NCBI RefSeq assembly: GCF_003987565.1
Contig: NZ_NGJY01000003.1
Span: 62,001-126,000 of the forward strand
Direction: 5' to 3'
DNA: 64,000 nucleotides
DNA from: Vagococcus fessus
GTDB taxonomy: Bacteria; Bacillota; Bacilli; Lactobacillales; Vagococcaceae
The position numbers and the translations under genes are program-made. The notes beneath the pieces were generated by a model. That model was given only the letters and a program-made list of their open reading frames with translations, did not search any database and was not told the origin of the DNA. Below, piece by piece: positions 18,227-26,359 of this stretch; positions within the stretch are counted from its first letter, which is position 1, and each line of letters starts with the position of its first letter.

Positions 18227-18272
18227 GTTTGATAGAAATATAATGATATCAATTATCTGAATGTTTAATAGA
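18227..18272 (+). repeat. 46-base intergenic repeat, copy 2
   Basis: Diverged copy of 12715-12760 (about 8 mismatches). Where copy 1 runs into the sufB-like core, this one runs into a terminator shared with 22853-22891. Confidence 0.6.
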
Positions 18273-18278
18273 ATAATT

Positions 18279-18313
18279 AAAAAATCCAGTACTCAGTTGA
18301 GTACTGGATTTTT
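18279..18313 (+). terminator. Rho-independent terminator (duplicated)
   Basis: CCAGTACTC, AGTT loop, GAGTACTGG, with A and T runs. The hairpin and the following 70 bases are homologous to 22853-22958. Confidence 0.88.
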
Positions 18314-18321
18314 CGGTCTCT

Positions 18322-18385
18322 CTTTTTTAGTGATAAAAACTGTTCGACTCGTGTAAGATAAGTTTCTGAAATTCTTCCTTTTGAA
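18322..18385 (-). pseudogene. 3' remnant of a DUF3221-like gene
   Basis: The sequence is homologous, base by base, to the 3' end of the small gene at 22892 (shared TGTTCGACTCG and AAGATAAGTTTCT/AGGATAAGTTTCT). It has no open frame of its own and is the truncated twin of that gene. Confidence 0.65.
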
Positions 18386-18390
18386 AAAAA

Positions 18391-18405
18391 CGACATTATA
18401 TGTCT
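18391..18405. promoter_or_regulatory. 15-bp palindrome, putative WYL operator (site 2)
   Basis: CGACATTATATGTCT, 72 bases upstream of the phosphoesterase start. Spacing is nearly the same as site 1 to the HAD gene. Confidence 0.65.
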
Positions 18406-18477
18406 AGATTAGTAGTTATAATAAAAGGTGTCACTTAATAATGATTTTGGAATCCCGATGAAAGAGATGGTGAAATA

Positions 18478-19272
18478 ATGTCCTTTATTTATAGTTTGAG
18501 TGATATCCATGGTGACATAGTTGCCTTGAAAAAAAGTTTATCTGGACTATTAAAGGACTTCGGTTCAGATGATCAAATAGTCTTTTGTGGTGATTATGTT
18601 GATGGCGGAATGAATTCTTATGATGTATTAAAGAAAGTAATGGAAATTGACTTAGCATTTCCTGGACAAATAACCGTTTTATTGGGGAACCATGATGAAT
18701 GGTTTTGTCAATGGCTATTTGATGATAGTCCCGAATTATACGATTATTCTATAGGCGTCGGTTTTAGCACATTACAAAGCTTTTTTGAAAATATATTCCC
18801 TTCGCTGCATGTGCTGTTGAAAGAAGAGGGGGTTGATGGGTTTAATCAAGTACTTCGTGAAGAGCTGTTGTGTAATGAAAGATTTTTAGGGTTGACTAGA
18901 TGGTTGAGAAATAAATATACACGACCTAGATTATATGAAACGGACAACCAACTATTTGTTCATGCAGGCATAGATGAAAGCATCGATGATTTTTGGAAAG
19001 TAGGGACACCAGCAGAGATGCTGACCAATAAATACCCACATTCAACTGGATACTTTAGTAAAACGATTATTGCAGGGCATATTTATACGGATGAGATTGG
19101 TGGTAAAGAGTTTTTAGGTAAAGTTTTCTGGGATGGAGCCAGTCATTTTTATATAGATGGGCGAACCTCTTTAACCGGTGTGGTTCCTGTTTTAAAATAT
19201 GATACGTGTGCAGATAGATACATGTTTGATGAAAGAATTATCCAAGGAGAATTAACAAGAAAAGATAACTAA
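18478..19272 (+). CDS. calcineurin-like metallophosphoesterase (serine/threonine phosphatase type)
   Basis: 264 residues. All metal-binding motifs are in order: SDIHGD (about 8), GDYVDGG (about 38), GNHDEW (about 70), VHAGID (about 161) and GHIY (about 200). This is the PPP-like set used by bacterial bis(5'-nucleosyl)-tetraphosphatases and Ser/Thr phosphatases; two metal ions hydrolyse a phosphoester in the cytosol. The substrate is not predictable. Single gene, preceded by a WYL-type palindrome and a weak AGAGATGG binding site. Confidence 0.88.
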   Translation: MSFIYSLSDIHGDIVALKKSLSGLLKDFGSDDQIVFCGDYVDGGMNSYDVLKKVMEIDLAFPGQITVLLGNHDEWFCQWLFDDSPELYDYSIGVGFSTLQSFFENIFPSLHVLLKEEGVDGFNQVLREELLCNERFLGLTRWLRNKYTRPRLYETDNQLFVHAGIDESIDDFWKVGTPAEMLTNKYPHSTGYFSKTIIAGHIYTDEIGGKEFLGKVFWDGASHFYIDGRTSLTGVVPVLKYDTCADRYMFDERIIQGELTRKDN

Positions 19273-19428
19273 ACATATAGTGTGTTGATTGCTAGCATCT
19301 TATTTTGAAATAGATAAACGAAAAAGTCAGACTATCACGTTTGAAAACTATATGATAACAGTCGTAGGTAGCACTTGTAGATTCTGTTACTTGAACTTTT
19401 AAATTTTATTTTTTAAAAAAATCACAAG

Positions 19429-19443
19429 CGACATATAATGTCT
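19429..19443. promoter_or_regulatory. 15-bp palindrome, putative WYL operator (site 3)
   Basis: CGACATATAATGTCT, 51 bases upstream of the GTG start at 19495. Best match to the consensus of the five sites. Confidence 0.68.
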
Positions 19444-19494
19444 CGTTGTAGTGGTAGTATTAAAGATGTAGTTAATTACAAGGAGGGAATAGTA

Positions 19495-19848
19495 GTGAAA
19501 GAAACTAGCTTAGCCTTTAGTAGAGAGTTATCGATAGGTGTCTTAAACTGTGACACATTAGAATTAACAAGACTAAATCATGTGAATCAGAATCACTGGA
19601 TATTTAAGCAATTTCAAGTTCCTTTTGATTGGTATTGGCAGGAAGATATTCTGATTATAGCTAGCCAAGAAGTTGTTCCTCGTCCAAATTGGCATAAAAA
19701 AATAGGCTTAAAAAATCAAGAGATTGAGTGTCACGGGAAGTATTTATTTTTCTTCCAGTACGATAAAATCAATGAGCAGATGTTACATGTGACATCACTT
19801 AATTTGCAACGTTTCGAACAAATTAAAAGTCAAATACAGTATAGTTAA
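19495..19848 (+). CDS. uncharacterised 117-residue protein
   Basis: GTG start at 19495, seven bases after GGAGGG; the longer frame back to 19438 would begin inside the palindromic operator and is unlikely. No known domain is recognised. The protein is rich in aromatic residues (WIFKQF, FDWYWQ, KYLFFFQYD), has no signal peptide or membrane helix, and looks like a small beta-rich cytosolic protein. It is separated by 41 bases from the next gene, so the two may form one unit under the WYL-type palindrome. Confidence 0.6.
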   Translation: MKETSLAFSRELSIGVLNCDTLELTRLNHVNQNHWIFKQFQVPFDWYWQEDILIIASQEVVPRPNWHKKIGLKNQEIECHGKYLFFFQYDKINEQMLHVTSLNLQRFEQIKSQIQYS

Positions 19849-19889
19849 AAACTGTCTATAATAAAATCTAATTAATGGAGGAATGACTG

Positions 19890-20762
19890 ATGGTAAAGTT
19901 AAATTTTGAAAAGTTAAAAGGAAGTTATGATAATATTGATAAAACGTTAGAAATTATAGAAACAACGGATTTAAAAGAGTATCTCAATGAATATGGACAC
20001 GGATCAGGTTACGAAGTATTTAAAAAATTTCGACACGAAAAAAATGATGGTTATGACCCAGATGTCAGTTATATGGCCATGATAATTTTTTCAGTTATTG
20101 AGGGATGGGACATTGAACAACAACCCGCTAACCCTAAAAAATATCAGTTATGTGATAGACAAGGGAGAATATACAGGGGAGACACTTTTATTGGACCTGC
20201 AAGCTTTTTAGCACCTTTGTTTTACGAGAATGTGAGTGGCTTTTTAACAAAATATCCTGAACATTCAGGTAATCGTTATAGCAATAAAAAATTACCTGAT
20301 ATTTTATCAGATTTAGCTAGTCAAGAGAGTATTTTTACAGAATCGGAAGAGATAAAATGTGAAGTAGAGAAGTTGTTGCATCTCGTGCACAGCATTGGTA
20401 ATGTTGTTTTATATCCGCTTGATAAATTTATTGATCAAGGAGATAGTCTTAATAGTTTAAAAGGGACTAATAAAAATGATTCAGGTTACGATTATTTAGA
20501 AAAAGTGAGGACACTACTAATTAAATCTAGACGTTCAGACGGTAGCGTTCTAGAAGAAAGAATTGTCAAACATTATGAGGGGATTAGTTGGGAAAAATAT
20601 GTGCAAGCTAACTTTCTAAGCCCGTTTATTGATGAACAAGGAGAAGTAAAAGAATTACTTAATTTAAAGAATCCAACTAAAGAAAATCTTGAAGCAGTTA
20701 TTGAGATGATTATAGCCAGAGGCCGGTTAATCTTAGCAGCCTACCAAACGAAACAAGCATAA
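19890..20762 (+). CDS. uncharacterised protein, possibly DUF6994-like
   Basis: 290 residues, start behind GGAGG. Not firmly recognised. The motif HSIGNVVLYPLD followed by SLNSLKGTNKNDSGYDYL (about residues 167-205) matches in layout the TIGG..P..SLN..RGG segment of the protein at 16197, so both probably share a domain. The N-terminal half has aromatic-rich helices (VSYMAMIIFSVIEGWD). No signal peptide. It is probably co-transcribed with the small gene upstream and so also under the WYL-type site at 19429. Function unknown. Confidence 0.6.
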   Translation: MVKLNFEKLKGSYDNIDKTLEIIETTDLKEYLNEYGHGSGYEVFKKFRHEKNDGYDPDVSYMAMIIFSVIEGWDIEQQPANPKKYQLCDRQGRIYRGDTFIGPASFLAPLFYENVSGFLTKYPEHSGNRYSNKKLPDILSDLASQESIFTESEEIKCEVEKLLHLVHSIGNVVLYPLDKFIDQGDSLNSLKGTNKNDSGYDYLEKVRTLLIKSRRSDGSVLEERIVKHYEGISWEKYVQANFLSPFIDEQGEVKELLNLKNPTKENLEAVIEMIIARGRLILAAYQTKQA

Positions 20763-20797
20763 TCTTATTAGTAAATGGGTATTATAGAAGAAAATAG

Positions 20798-20836
20798 AAA
20801 AAAGCCATGCAAATCAGCGGTTTGCATGGCTTTTTA
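20798..20836. terminator. bidirectional terminator
   Basis: GCCATGCAA pairs with TTTGCATGGC over ATCAGCGG, with A and T runs, between convergent genes. Confidence 0.88.
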
Positions 20837-20843
20837 TTTTTTC

Positions 20844-21821
20844 CTAATTGTAGCGTTGTTTGGCCTCATCAATCATAGTTTTGATTTTTTCAACGAAACT
20901 ATGAGGTTCAGTTACTTGGATGTTTCCTCCTTGGCTCAATATCCAAAAGAGTGAACTTTCAGGACTTTGCTCCACCGTTACTTCAATAAAATCTTTGTTT
21001 TTAGGGTGAATAATAGTAGCATTTGGAAACGTATCTAAAATAATTTCTTCAGATTGCCAATACTTGAATTTAAATCCTGTTAAAGAACCTGGGGCAGAAG
21101 TGAACATCGATATGTTTTTATTTCGTAAGTCTGCAGGTGGTAGTTTTTTTTCCTGCGGGATTTTAAGTGTTTCATTTGCCTCGGTAATCTCTGAGACAAA
21201 GCGATCTAATCGAAAGTTTTTAACTTTTTCTGAATGTTTAGTATATATTCTAATATAAAAATAACTCCCCCCAGCTAGAATAGATTCAGGAGTACCAATC
21301 AGTTCTGTAAGTGTATTGTTGGCTGTTCGATATTTCGCTTTAATAGTCGTTTGATTAATAATCGCTTCAATCCAATAGTCTAAAAGAGGAAGGATATCTT
21401 TTTTGTGAGATAATTCCTGATAGCCAAGAAGCTCCCCATTTATAAGCTGATGAATGACCTTTTGTTCTTCAGCGGAAGCCCGCCAACTTAAGGTTGTAAT
21501 AAGTGACTGTAGCTCATTTTTTGATAAAGAGCGTGTCGAGATGAGTATTTTTAAAATGGCGATAATATCGCTAGTAGATAAAAGATTTTTATGTGCTAAG
21601 CGATAAGAGTTATTTTCGTGAATAAGCGTTGCTTGTATGTGGTCATTATGGTCCGTTTCGGTTTGTTGTCCGGAGAAAAGATTAGTTATCTTGTTAAAAT
21701 CGCGTTGTAAGGTTTTCTTTGTACAAGGAAATTCTTTTTCTAATTCTTTAACGGTTAAGGTTTCACCATTCATTAAACGTAATAATATTTCTAACAGTCG
21801 TTCTTGCCCTTTTTTTGCCAT
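20844..21821 (-). CDS. WYL-domain transcriptional regulator (DeoR/HTH_11 type)
   Basis: 325 residues, start behind GGAGGG. The N-terminal winged HTH is at about 5-45 (ETLTVKELEKEFPCTKKTLQ). A WYL sensor domain follows at about 130-210, with the motif SYFYIRIYT and the Arg-rich FRLDRF strand. The C-terminal extension has FKYWQSEEIILDTFP. WYL proteins bind nucleic acids or nucleotides and often control defence and stress genes (BrxR, CapW). The palindrome at 21835-21849 lies 13 bases before the start codon, suggesting autorepression and control of the divergent lipoprotein gene. The paralogue at 41302 has the same layout, and a fossil one is at 17303. Confidence 0.88.
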   Translation of the reverse strand: MAKKGQERLLEILLRLMNGETLTVKELEKEFPCTKKTLQRDFNKITNLFSGQQTETDHNDHIQATLIHENNSYRLAHKNLLSTSDIIAILKILISTRSLSKNELQSLITTLSWRASAEEQKVIHQLINGELLGYQELSHKKDILPLLDYWIEAIINQTTIKAKYRTANNTLTELIGTPESILAGGSYFYIRIYTKHSEKVKNFRLDRFVSEITEANETLKIPQEKKLPPADLRNKNISMFTSAPGSLTGFKFKYWQSEEIILDTFPNATIIHPKNKDFIEVTVEQSPESSLFWILSQGGNIQVTEPHSFVEKIKTMIDEAKQRYN

Positions 21822-21834
21822 AAGCCCTCCTAAA

Positions 21835-21849
21835 CGACATATATAGTCG
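21835..21849. promoter_or_regulatory. 15-bp palindrome, putative WYL operator (site 4)
   Basis: CGACATATATAGTCG, 13 bases upstream of the WYL regulator start and 69 bases upstream of the divergent lipoprotein start. Confidence 0.68.
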
Positions 21850-21918
21850 CATCAATATGATATTCTTAAATTATAGCACAATGAATAATGTAATAAAAAT
21901 AGAGGAGATGAGTTATTA

Positions 21919-22821
21919 ATGGGACGTAAAAAGAGTTTTATGTATAAAAAATTAATGCTTTTGGCAGTGGGAACGATGGCGACTTTGGCACTAGGTGCGT
22001 GTTCAACACATACTGAAAATAATCAGACAGATGAGAGTGTGGGAAAAGAGCAATTAACGAAGGAAAATGAAACGGGAGAGACAGAATCAGAGCGTAAGGA
22101 AAAAGAAAAAAAAGAAGAGCAGATTAAACAAGAACAAGAACAAGAACAGAGAAAACAAGATGAAAAATTAAAAGAAAATCGAGTGAAGGAAGAACAGAAA
22201 TTAAAAGAAGAACAAGAGAAAAAGGCGCAAGAAGAAAAAATAAAGAAAGAACAAGCTAAACAGGAAGAAGAGGAAAAAAAACAACAGGTTGCGGAGCTAT
22301 TGGCAACGGATAATCCTCAAAAATATATAGACGCTTATAATGAATTCACAATGAAAGGTAATCCAATGCCACCAGAACAAAGAGGCTCATCGCCAGCACC
22401 GGAATCTGCGGGATTATCAAACCAAGAGTACCAAGTGATACTTTGGGGGATTATTGATTATTACGGCAATGCTTTTAACCAAGGGCTAATTACTGAAGAA
22501 CAAAATAAAGCAGCGAAAAAAGAGGCAATTGATAAGGCTTATTCCGGTGCGTATGGTAAGAATTCTGATGAAAAAAAAGAGATAAATATCACCAGTGAAA
22601 ATGTTGTAGAGTTTTTAGATAAATACGTTCGAGAGACTAGTAGTTTAGAATTATCTTATCTAGAAGTGAAGGTAGCAGATGATGGTGTGTCGCAACAAGT
22701 TTATTTTGAATCGATTCATCCAGGTTCACCTGCAAGAGGGTATTTTATCGTATCCCCATCAGGAACAATCCAGCGTTTTAGTAACGGAGGTCAGCCCCTT
22801 AAACCGTTTGAGGATTTATAA
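21919..22821 (+). CDS. secreted lipoprotein with charged coiled coil
   Basis: 300 residues. The signal peptide MYKKLMLLAVGTMATLALG ends in the lipobox LGAC, so the mature protein is anchored by a lipidated Cys on the outer face of the membrane. Residues about 45-125 are an almost pure Lys/Glu/Gln coiled coil (possible spacer). The C-terminal 170 residues form a globular domain with LSNQEYQVILWGIIDYYGNAF and RGYFIVSPSGTIQRF. I do not recognise this domain. The gene is divergent from the WYL regulator and shares its palindromic site, so it is probably regulated by it. Partner and function unknown. Confidence 0.75.
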   Translation: MGRKKSFMYKKLMLLAVGTMATLALGACSTHTENNQTDESVGKEQLTKENETGETESERKEKEKKEEQIKQEQEQEQRKQDEKLKENRVKEEQKLKEEQEKKAQEEKIKKEQAKQEEEEKKQQVAELLATDNPQKYIDAYNEFTMKGNPMPPEQRGSSPAPESAGLSNQEYQVILWGIIDYYGNAFNQGLITEEQNKAAKKEAIDKAYSGAYGKNSDEKKEINITSENVVEFLDKYVRETSSLELSYLEVKVADDGVSQQVYFESIHPGSPARGYFIVSPSGTIQRFSNGGQPLKPFEDL

Positions 22822-22852
22822 TAAAAAAGCTATACGTGGGATAATAGAAGAA

Positions 22853-22891
22853 TTAAAAAATCCAGTACTCACAGGAGTGCTGGATTTTTCG
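22853..22891. terminator. terminator (duplicate of 18279-18313), probably bidirectional
   Basis: CCAGTACTC with GAGTGCTGG over ACAG, flanked by A and T runs, between convergent genes. Confidence 0.88.
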
Positions 22892-23212
22892 TTATACCTT
22901 TTTTATTGATAAAACCTGTTCGACTCGCGCAGGATAAGTTTCTAAGAGTCTGCCTTTTCCTAAAACTTCAACGGTATCATGCATTTCAAAAGTAGTTGAT
23001 GCATGAGAGGGAATTTGGATAACATAGCAGTCTTGATTGGTTGTCTTAATAGTTAATGAGGTGCCCTTAGTATCGGTGATTGTACCGTCAATTGTAAATA
23101 TATCTGGCTCGTGTTTAAGCATCAAAATTGTCATAAAGGGAATAATAAAAATTAGTAGTATAACTAGTCTTTTGATAAGGTATCCTCCCCTTTCTAAAGG
23201 TAAATGTAACAT
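22892..23212 (-). CDS. small membrane-anchored DUF3221-like protein, start codon probably lost
   Basis: One N-terminal membrane helix (RLVILLIFIIPFMTILML) followed by an OB-like domain (IDGTITDTKGTSLTI, FEMHDTVEVLGKGRLLETYPAR). The last part resembles the 'V..G.v.E.YPA' ending of DUF3221. A clear GGGGAGG sits seven bases before an ATC codon (23176-23174) at exactly the position where the protein should begin, so the original ATG seems mutated. The nearest real ATG in frame is at 23212, without a good ribosome binding site. Its 3' end is duplicated at 18322. The gene abuts the broken amidohydrolase, so a rearrangement lies nearby. Confidence 0.5.
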   Translation of the reverse strand: MLHLPLERGGYLIKRLVILLIFIIPFMTILMLKHEPDIFTIDGTITDTKGTSLTIKTTNQDCYVIQIPSHASTTFEMHDTVEVLGKGRLLETYPARVEQVLSIKKV

Positions 23213-23219
23213 AGAATAG

Positions 23220-24344
23220 AGGGGGAATTGTGGTGTTTTTGTTGAAACTGCGTACATGCCTTATATGAATAAACTCAATTCAGTAACTAGTCGTCCAAAA
23301 AATGCTGAAAAAGGTCGTTTGATGTTTTTAGAGAATTCTAAAATCAATGGAGTTATCGCAGTAGGCGAGTATATTGGTGGAGTATCTGGTAATATCTTGG
23401 ATGAAATTAAATACTATCAAGAAATGAGTACACCTGATTATCCAATACACTCTTCTTATTTGATTAACTATCAACATGTTTCAAATACAAACGCTAACGA
23501 TAATCAAGCCACATATGATGAAATGATGAGCTATATGGAAAAATATGATACAGATAAATTTAAAGTGATGAAAGCTTTGAAATTTTTCTTTGATGGCGCG
23601 GTAATTGACCATCAAATAATGCTTTCAGAACCACTAAAAGATGGTTATGTTGGGGAATGGAATTATGACTTTAATGGTCATAATATGAAAACTTTTGTAG
23701 GTGATATGATTGATTATTGGAAACAAGGGTTTGATTTTTATGTCCATTCACAAGGCGATAGTTCACAATTAGCCATTGCTCATTTTGTTAAGGAGTTACA
23801 GGAGTTACACACTAGAGAAGATTACATTGCTTCAATTCAACATTTTGCTTTCTCTAATGATGAGTTCTTTAAGTTTGTAAATGACAATAACTTACACATG
23901 CAAATTTCAGCGTTGCCATTATATTTAGACGTGTGGTCAATGTGGGAAAAAGCTGATTTATATCCAGAAAAATTCTTACAACAAGAGTTTTTACGTCTAA
24001 AAGATGTTCAAGACTCAGAAAATTTCAGCTTATCTTTCCATAGTGACGCTAGTAATAATCCAACAACACCATTGTATGGCGTGTATAAAGCAGTTACACG
24101 TAAAGATATTTCCGATGAACCAATTAAAGACAAAACAAACCAAAAAATTGATGTTGTTACAGGGTTGAAGGCTATTACAATCGAGGCAGCAAAACAAAAT
24201 CGTAATGAAGCTATTATGGGAAGTTTAGGACCAGGTAAACAAGCATCATTTGTTGTATTTGACAAAGATTTTGTAGAAGGAACGTCAGAAGATTTACGTC
24301 AATCAGTATCAAATCTTGTGATGGATGGACGTGTGATATTTTAA
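23220..24344 (+). pseudogene. amidohydrolase (YtcJ-like), N-terminus missing
   Basis: Frame open from 23220 with family-like sequence already before the first ATG (GGVFVETAYMPYMN), and no ribosome binding site. It covers the C-terminal two thirds of a YtcJ-type amidohydrolase-3 enzyme. Visible are VHSQGDSS (metal-binding His), IQHFAF, SFHSDAS and the closing GSLGPGKQASFVVFD motif. Intact relatives are about 530 residues and start with a metal-binding HxH motif, which is absent here. The upstream part is replaced by the DUF3221-like gene, so the gene was cut by a deletion or rearrangement near 23220. It is presumably inactive. Confidence 0.8.
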
Positions 24345-24345
24345 A

Positions 24346-24389
24346 AAACTTGCTCAATTCATTTTAAATGAGTTGAGTAAGTTTTTTTA
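24346..24389 (+). terminator. Rho-independent terminator
   Basis: AACTTGCTCAATTCATTT pairs with AAATGAGTTGAGTAAGTT, followed by a T run. Confidence 0.85.
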
Positions 24390-24459
24390 TTTTTGTCACT
24401 TTCCGTTAACATACCCTTATTAAGCTATCTTCATAGTTTAAAGGTAAAGGAGAAGTTGT

Positions 24460-24828
24460 ATGTGGAGAGTGAGTCATGCTAGCTTAGTAATGGGGAGCCT
24501 TACTCTCGTTATATCGGTTATTTTTCAATTAAAGGTAAAAATAAGTTAGATGATTTTTTAAATGAAACACGTTTTAGGCGAGATAGGATTAATTTGATTG
24601 TGATTAATTACATCGCAATCTCTGCTGTAGCAGACAGTTTTTATTTTAAGTTTGGTAACTATTTAATAGGATTTGGCGCCGCTGGCTTCTTTGGTTTATT
24701 TTTCTTGGACGTTGGGAGTTAAGTCAAATCTAAGTAAACATTTCATCAAGGATTTAGAGAGGGACGGGCGAAAGGAAAAGCTGAAAAAGAAGACTGAGTA
24801 TAGTATTAAAAAGTTACTACTTTGTTAA
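24460..24828 (+). pseudogene. small membrane protein broken by two frameshifts
   Basis: ATG at 24460 behind AAAGGAGAAG. The first frame (hydrophobic, VMGSLTLVISVIFQL) stops at 24549. A second frame, open from about 24534 to 24722, continues with KLDDFLNETRFRRDRINLIV and a hydrophobic GFGAAGFFGLFFLD. A third frame runs to 24828 with the charged tail DLERDGRKEKLKKK. Joined, they make a plausible 115-120 residue protein with two to three membrane helices and a basic tail. Family not recognised. Confidence 0.55.
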
Positions 24829-24937
24829 AACTAAAATAAATTGAAAAAATTTTAATATATAAGTTTTATAAGATTTGTTATAATTTCTTATAAATAAAGG
24901 TTCTTTTAAGTATTTTTAGATAAGGGAGTGACATTAA

Positions 24938-26359
24938 ATGGTTGAAGGATTGTTACTTGAGATTAGCGACACTAACCAAAAATTTCAATTTAAATCCTCT
25001 ATTACCTCAGCAATGATTGATGCGGAGTTAGAGCTAGATGAGCTTGAAGAAACAATGGATTCTATCGAAATATTAAAACCAGATTGTGATAAGTTAGATT
25101 ATCAGTTGGCAATTAGTTCGGGGGCACTTTGTGGTTGTATAGATGTTTTTATGGTAGGTGTACCAAAAGATTCTGCACTGGGGAATATGACAGATAAATG
25201 GTTTGAAAAACGGACAAAATATTTTGCAAAATTAAACGGTTGGAAAGATAGTAAAAGTGACTCGATTTCTTCTGCTATACGTTTTTTAGAAAAGAAATTT
25301 AAAGTCCCTTATGATCAAAGAGGGGCAGGAGATATTGGACAATTTATCGAAAATTTAACCCCTAAAAATCATCATTTTAAATCAATAGCTCATAATCCAA
25401 GCATTTTGGGGTTGTTTGTATCACTATTAGATCAGTTTAATAATAAATCACATTTTGTAAGTGGCGGTAAATTAGAGGTTTTAAATAATACAGATGGTTC
25501 TTTTAAACTACAAGGTGATAGTTTCATAAGTAGATTATTTTGCGGTGTTGTTAATTGGTTAGGACATCTTATGTCTGATGTAGCTGGGGCATCAGGGAGT
25601 AAAACACGAGGTATGGGAATACCATCTCCTTTATGGACATGGACAAATAGTGTGATAGCTATTAAGAAAAAATTAAAAATTGAGCCGTTAGAATTTGATA
25701 AGAATATAAATGAACTTGCTTCAAAAATATATAACGAAGGATATGATACACGATTTCAGACAACTCAAATGATACCAGTAGTGATTAATGAGCTAGTTAT
25801 TCGCTTTCTTTACTCAATAAGACGAATGATTCAGTATTTCTCTTCGACTGAAAAAAGAGAACGGTCCTTTGAAGAGTTATGGGACAAATGTGAACCTTTT
25901 AAAAATGTTAGTGTAAAAAGAATGTTGACAGTTGCACATGGGGCATTTTGTTTAATTGATTTGGGAGATGCTACGGCTAGAGGTGTTGCTAAAGGTGGTG
26001 GGTCTTTTAATATAGTAGAATTTTTTTTAAGAGTAAATCTTGTTGGAGTCGGGAAATTTACTATTTCATTGTACGGTGAAACGAAATTATCAGTTAGAAA
26101 TGTTAAAAATACACGTTTGATATATGAGAATGAGCGTGAAAAGAAAATAGTAGTTGATTATATAGCGAGTCTAAAAATATTAGCTTTGGAATATGACGAT
26201 CAAGACCTACTCTTAATGGTACAAGACTTTACTAAGAGTGAGTTATATATTGAAGTGTTTGATGCTTCTGTTGAACTTGCGTATAAAAGAAAAGTACCAA
26301 AAGAAAAAGTGTTGAATACCAAACAAAAAGGTGATAATTACTTTAGAGGAGTAAGATAA
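24938..26359 (+). CDS. unrecognised protein with membrane-bound metal-hydrolase-like motifs (gene 1 of a two-gene operon)
   Basis: 473 residues, start behind AAGGGAG. No family is assigned with certainty. Five or six hydrophobic patches (about 57-75, 152-166, 198-216, 279-300, 329-342, 355-378) each hold polar residues. They include CGCID (69), AHNPSILGLF (His152), LGHLMSD (His210, Asp214) followed by GMGIPSPLW, and VAHGAFCLIDLGDA (His334, Asp341, Asp344). The GxxxHxxxD..G..P..P pattern recalls YdjM/DUF457 membrane-bound metal-dependent hydrolases. The next gene starts inside its stop codon (TAATG), so the two form one system. Very AT-rich, flanked by relics. Hydrolase activity is inference from motifs only. 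Confidence 0.7.
   Translation: MVEGLLLEISDTNQKFQFKSSITSAMIDAELELDELEETMDSIEILKPDCDKLDYQLAISSGALCGCIDVFMVGVPKDSALGNMTDKWFEKRTKYFAKLNGWKDSKSDSISSAIRFLEKKFKVPYDQRGAGDIGQFIENLTPKNHHFKSIAHNPSILGLFVSLLDQFNNKSHFVSGGKLEVLNNTDGSFKLQGDSFISRLFCGVVNWLGHLMSDVAGASGSKTRGMGIPSPLWTWTNSVIAIKKKLKIEPLEFDKNINELASKIYNEGYDTRFQTTQMIPVVINELVIRFLYSIRRMIQYFSSTEKRERSFEELWDKCEPFKNVSVKRMLTVAHGAFCLIDLGDATARGVAKGGGSFNIVEFFLRVNLVGVGKFTISLYGETKLSVRNVKNTRLIYENEREKKIVVDYIASLKILALEYDDQDLLLMVQDFTKSELYIEVFDASVELAYKRKVPKEKVLNTKQKGDNYFRGVR

Noticed and set aside
18339-18350. GTTCGACTC resembling a tRNA T-arm
   Set aside because: No acceptor, D or anticodon stem around it; it is part of the duplicated 3' end of the DUF3221-like gene.
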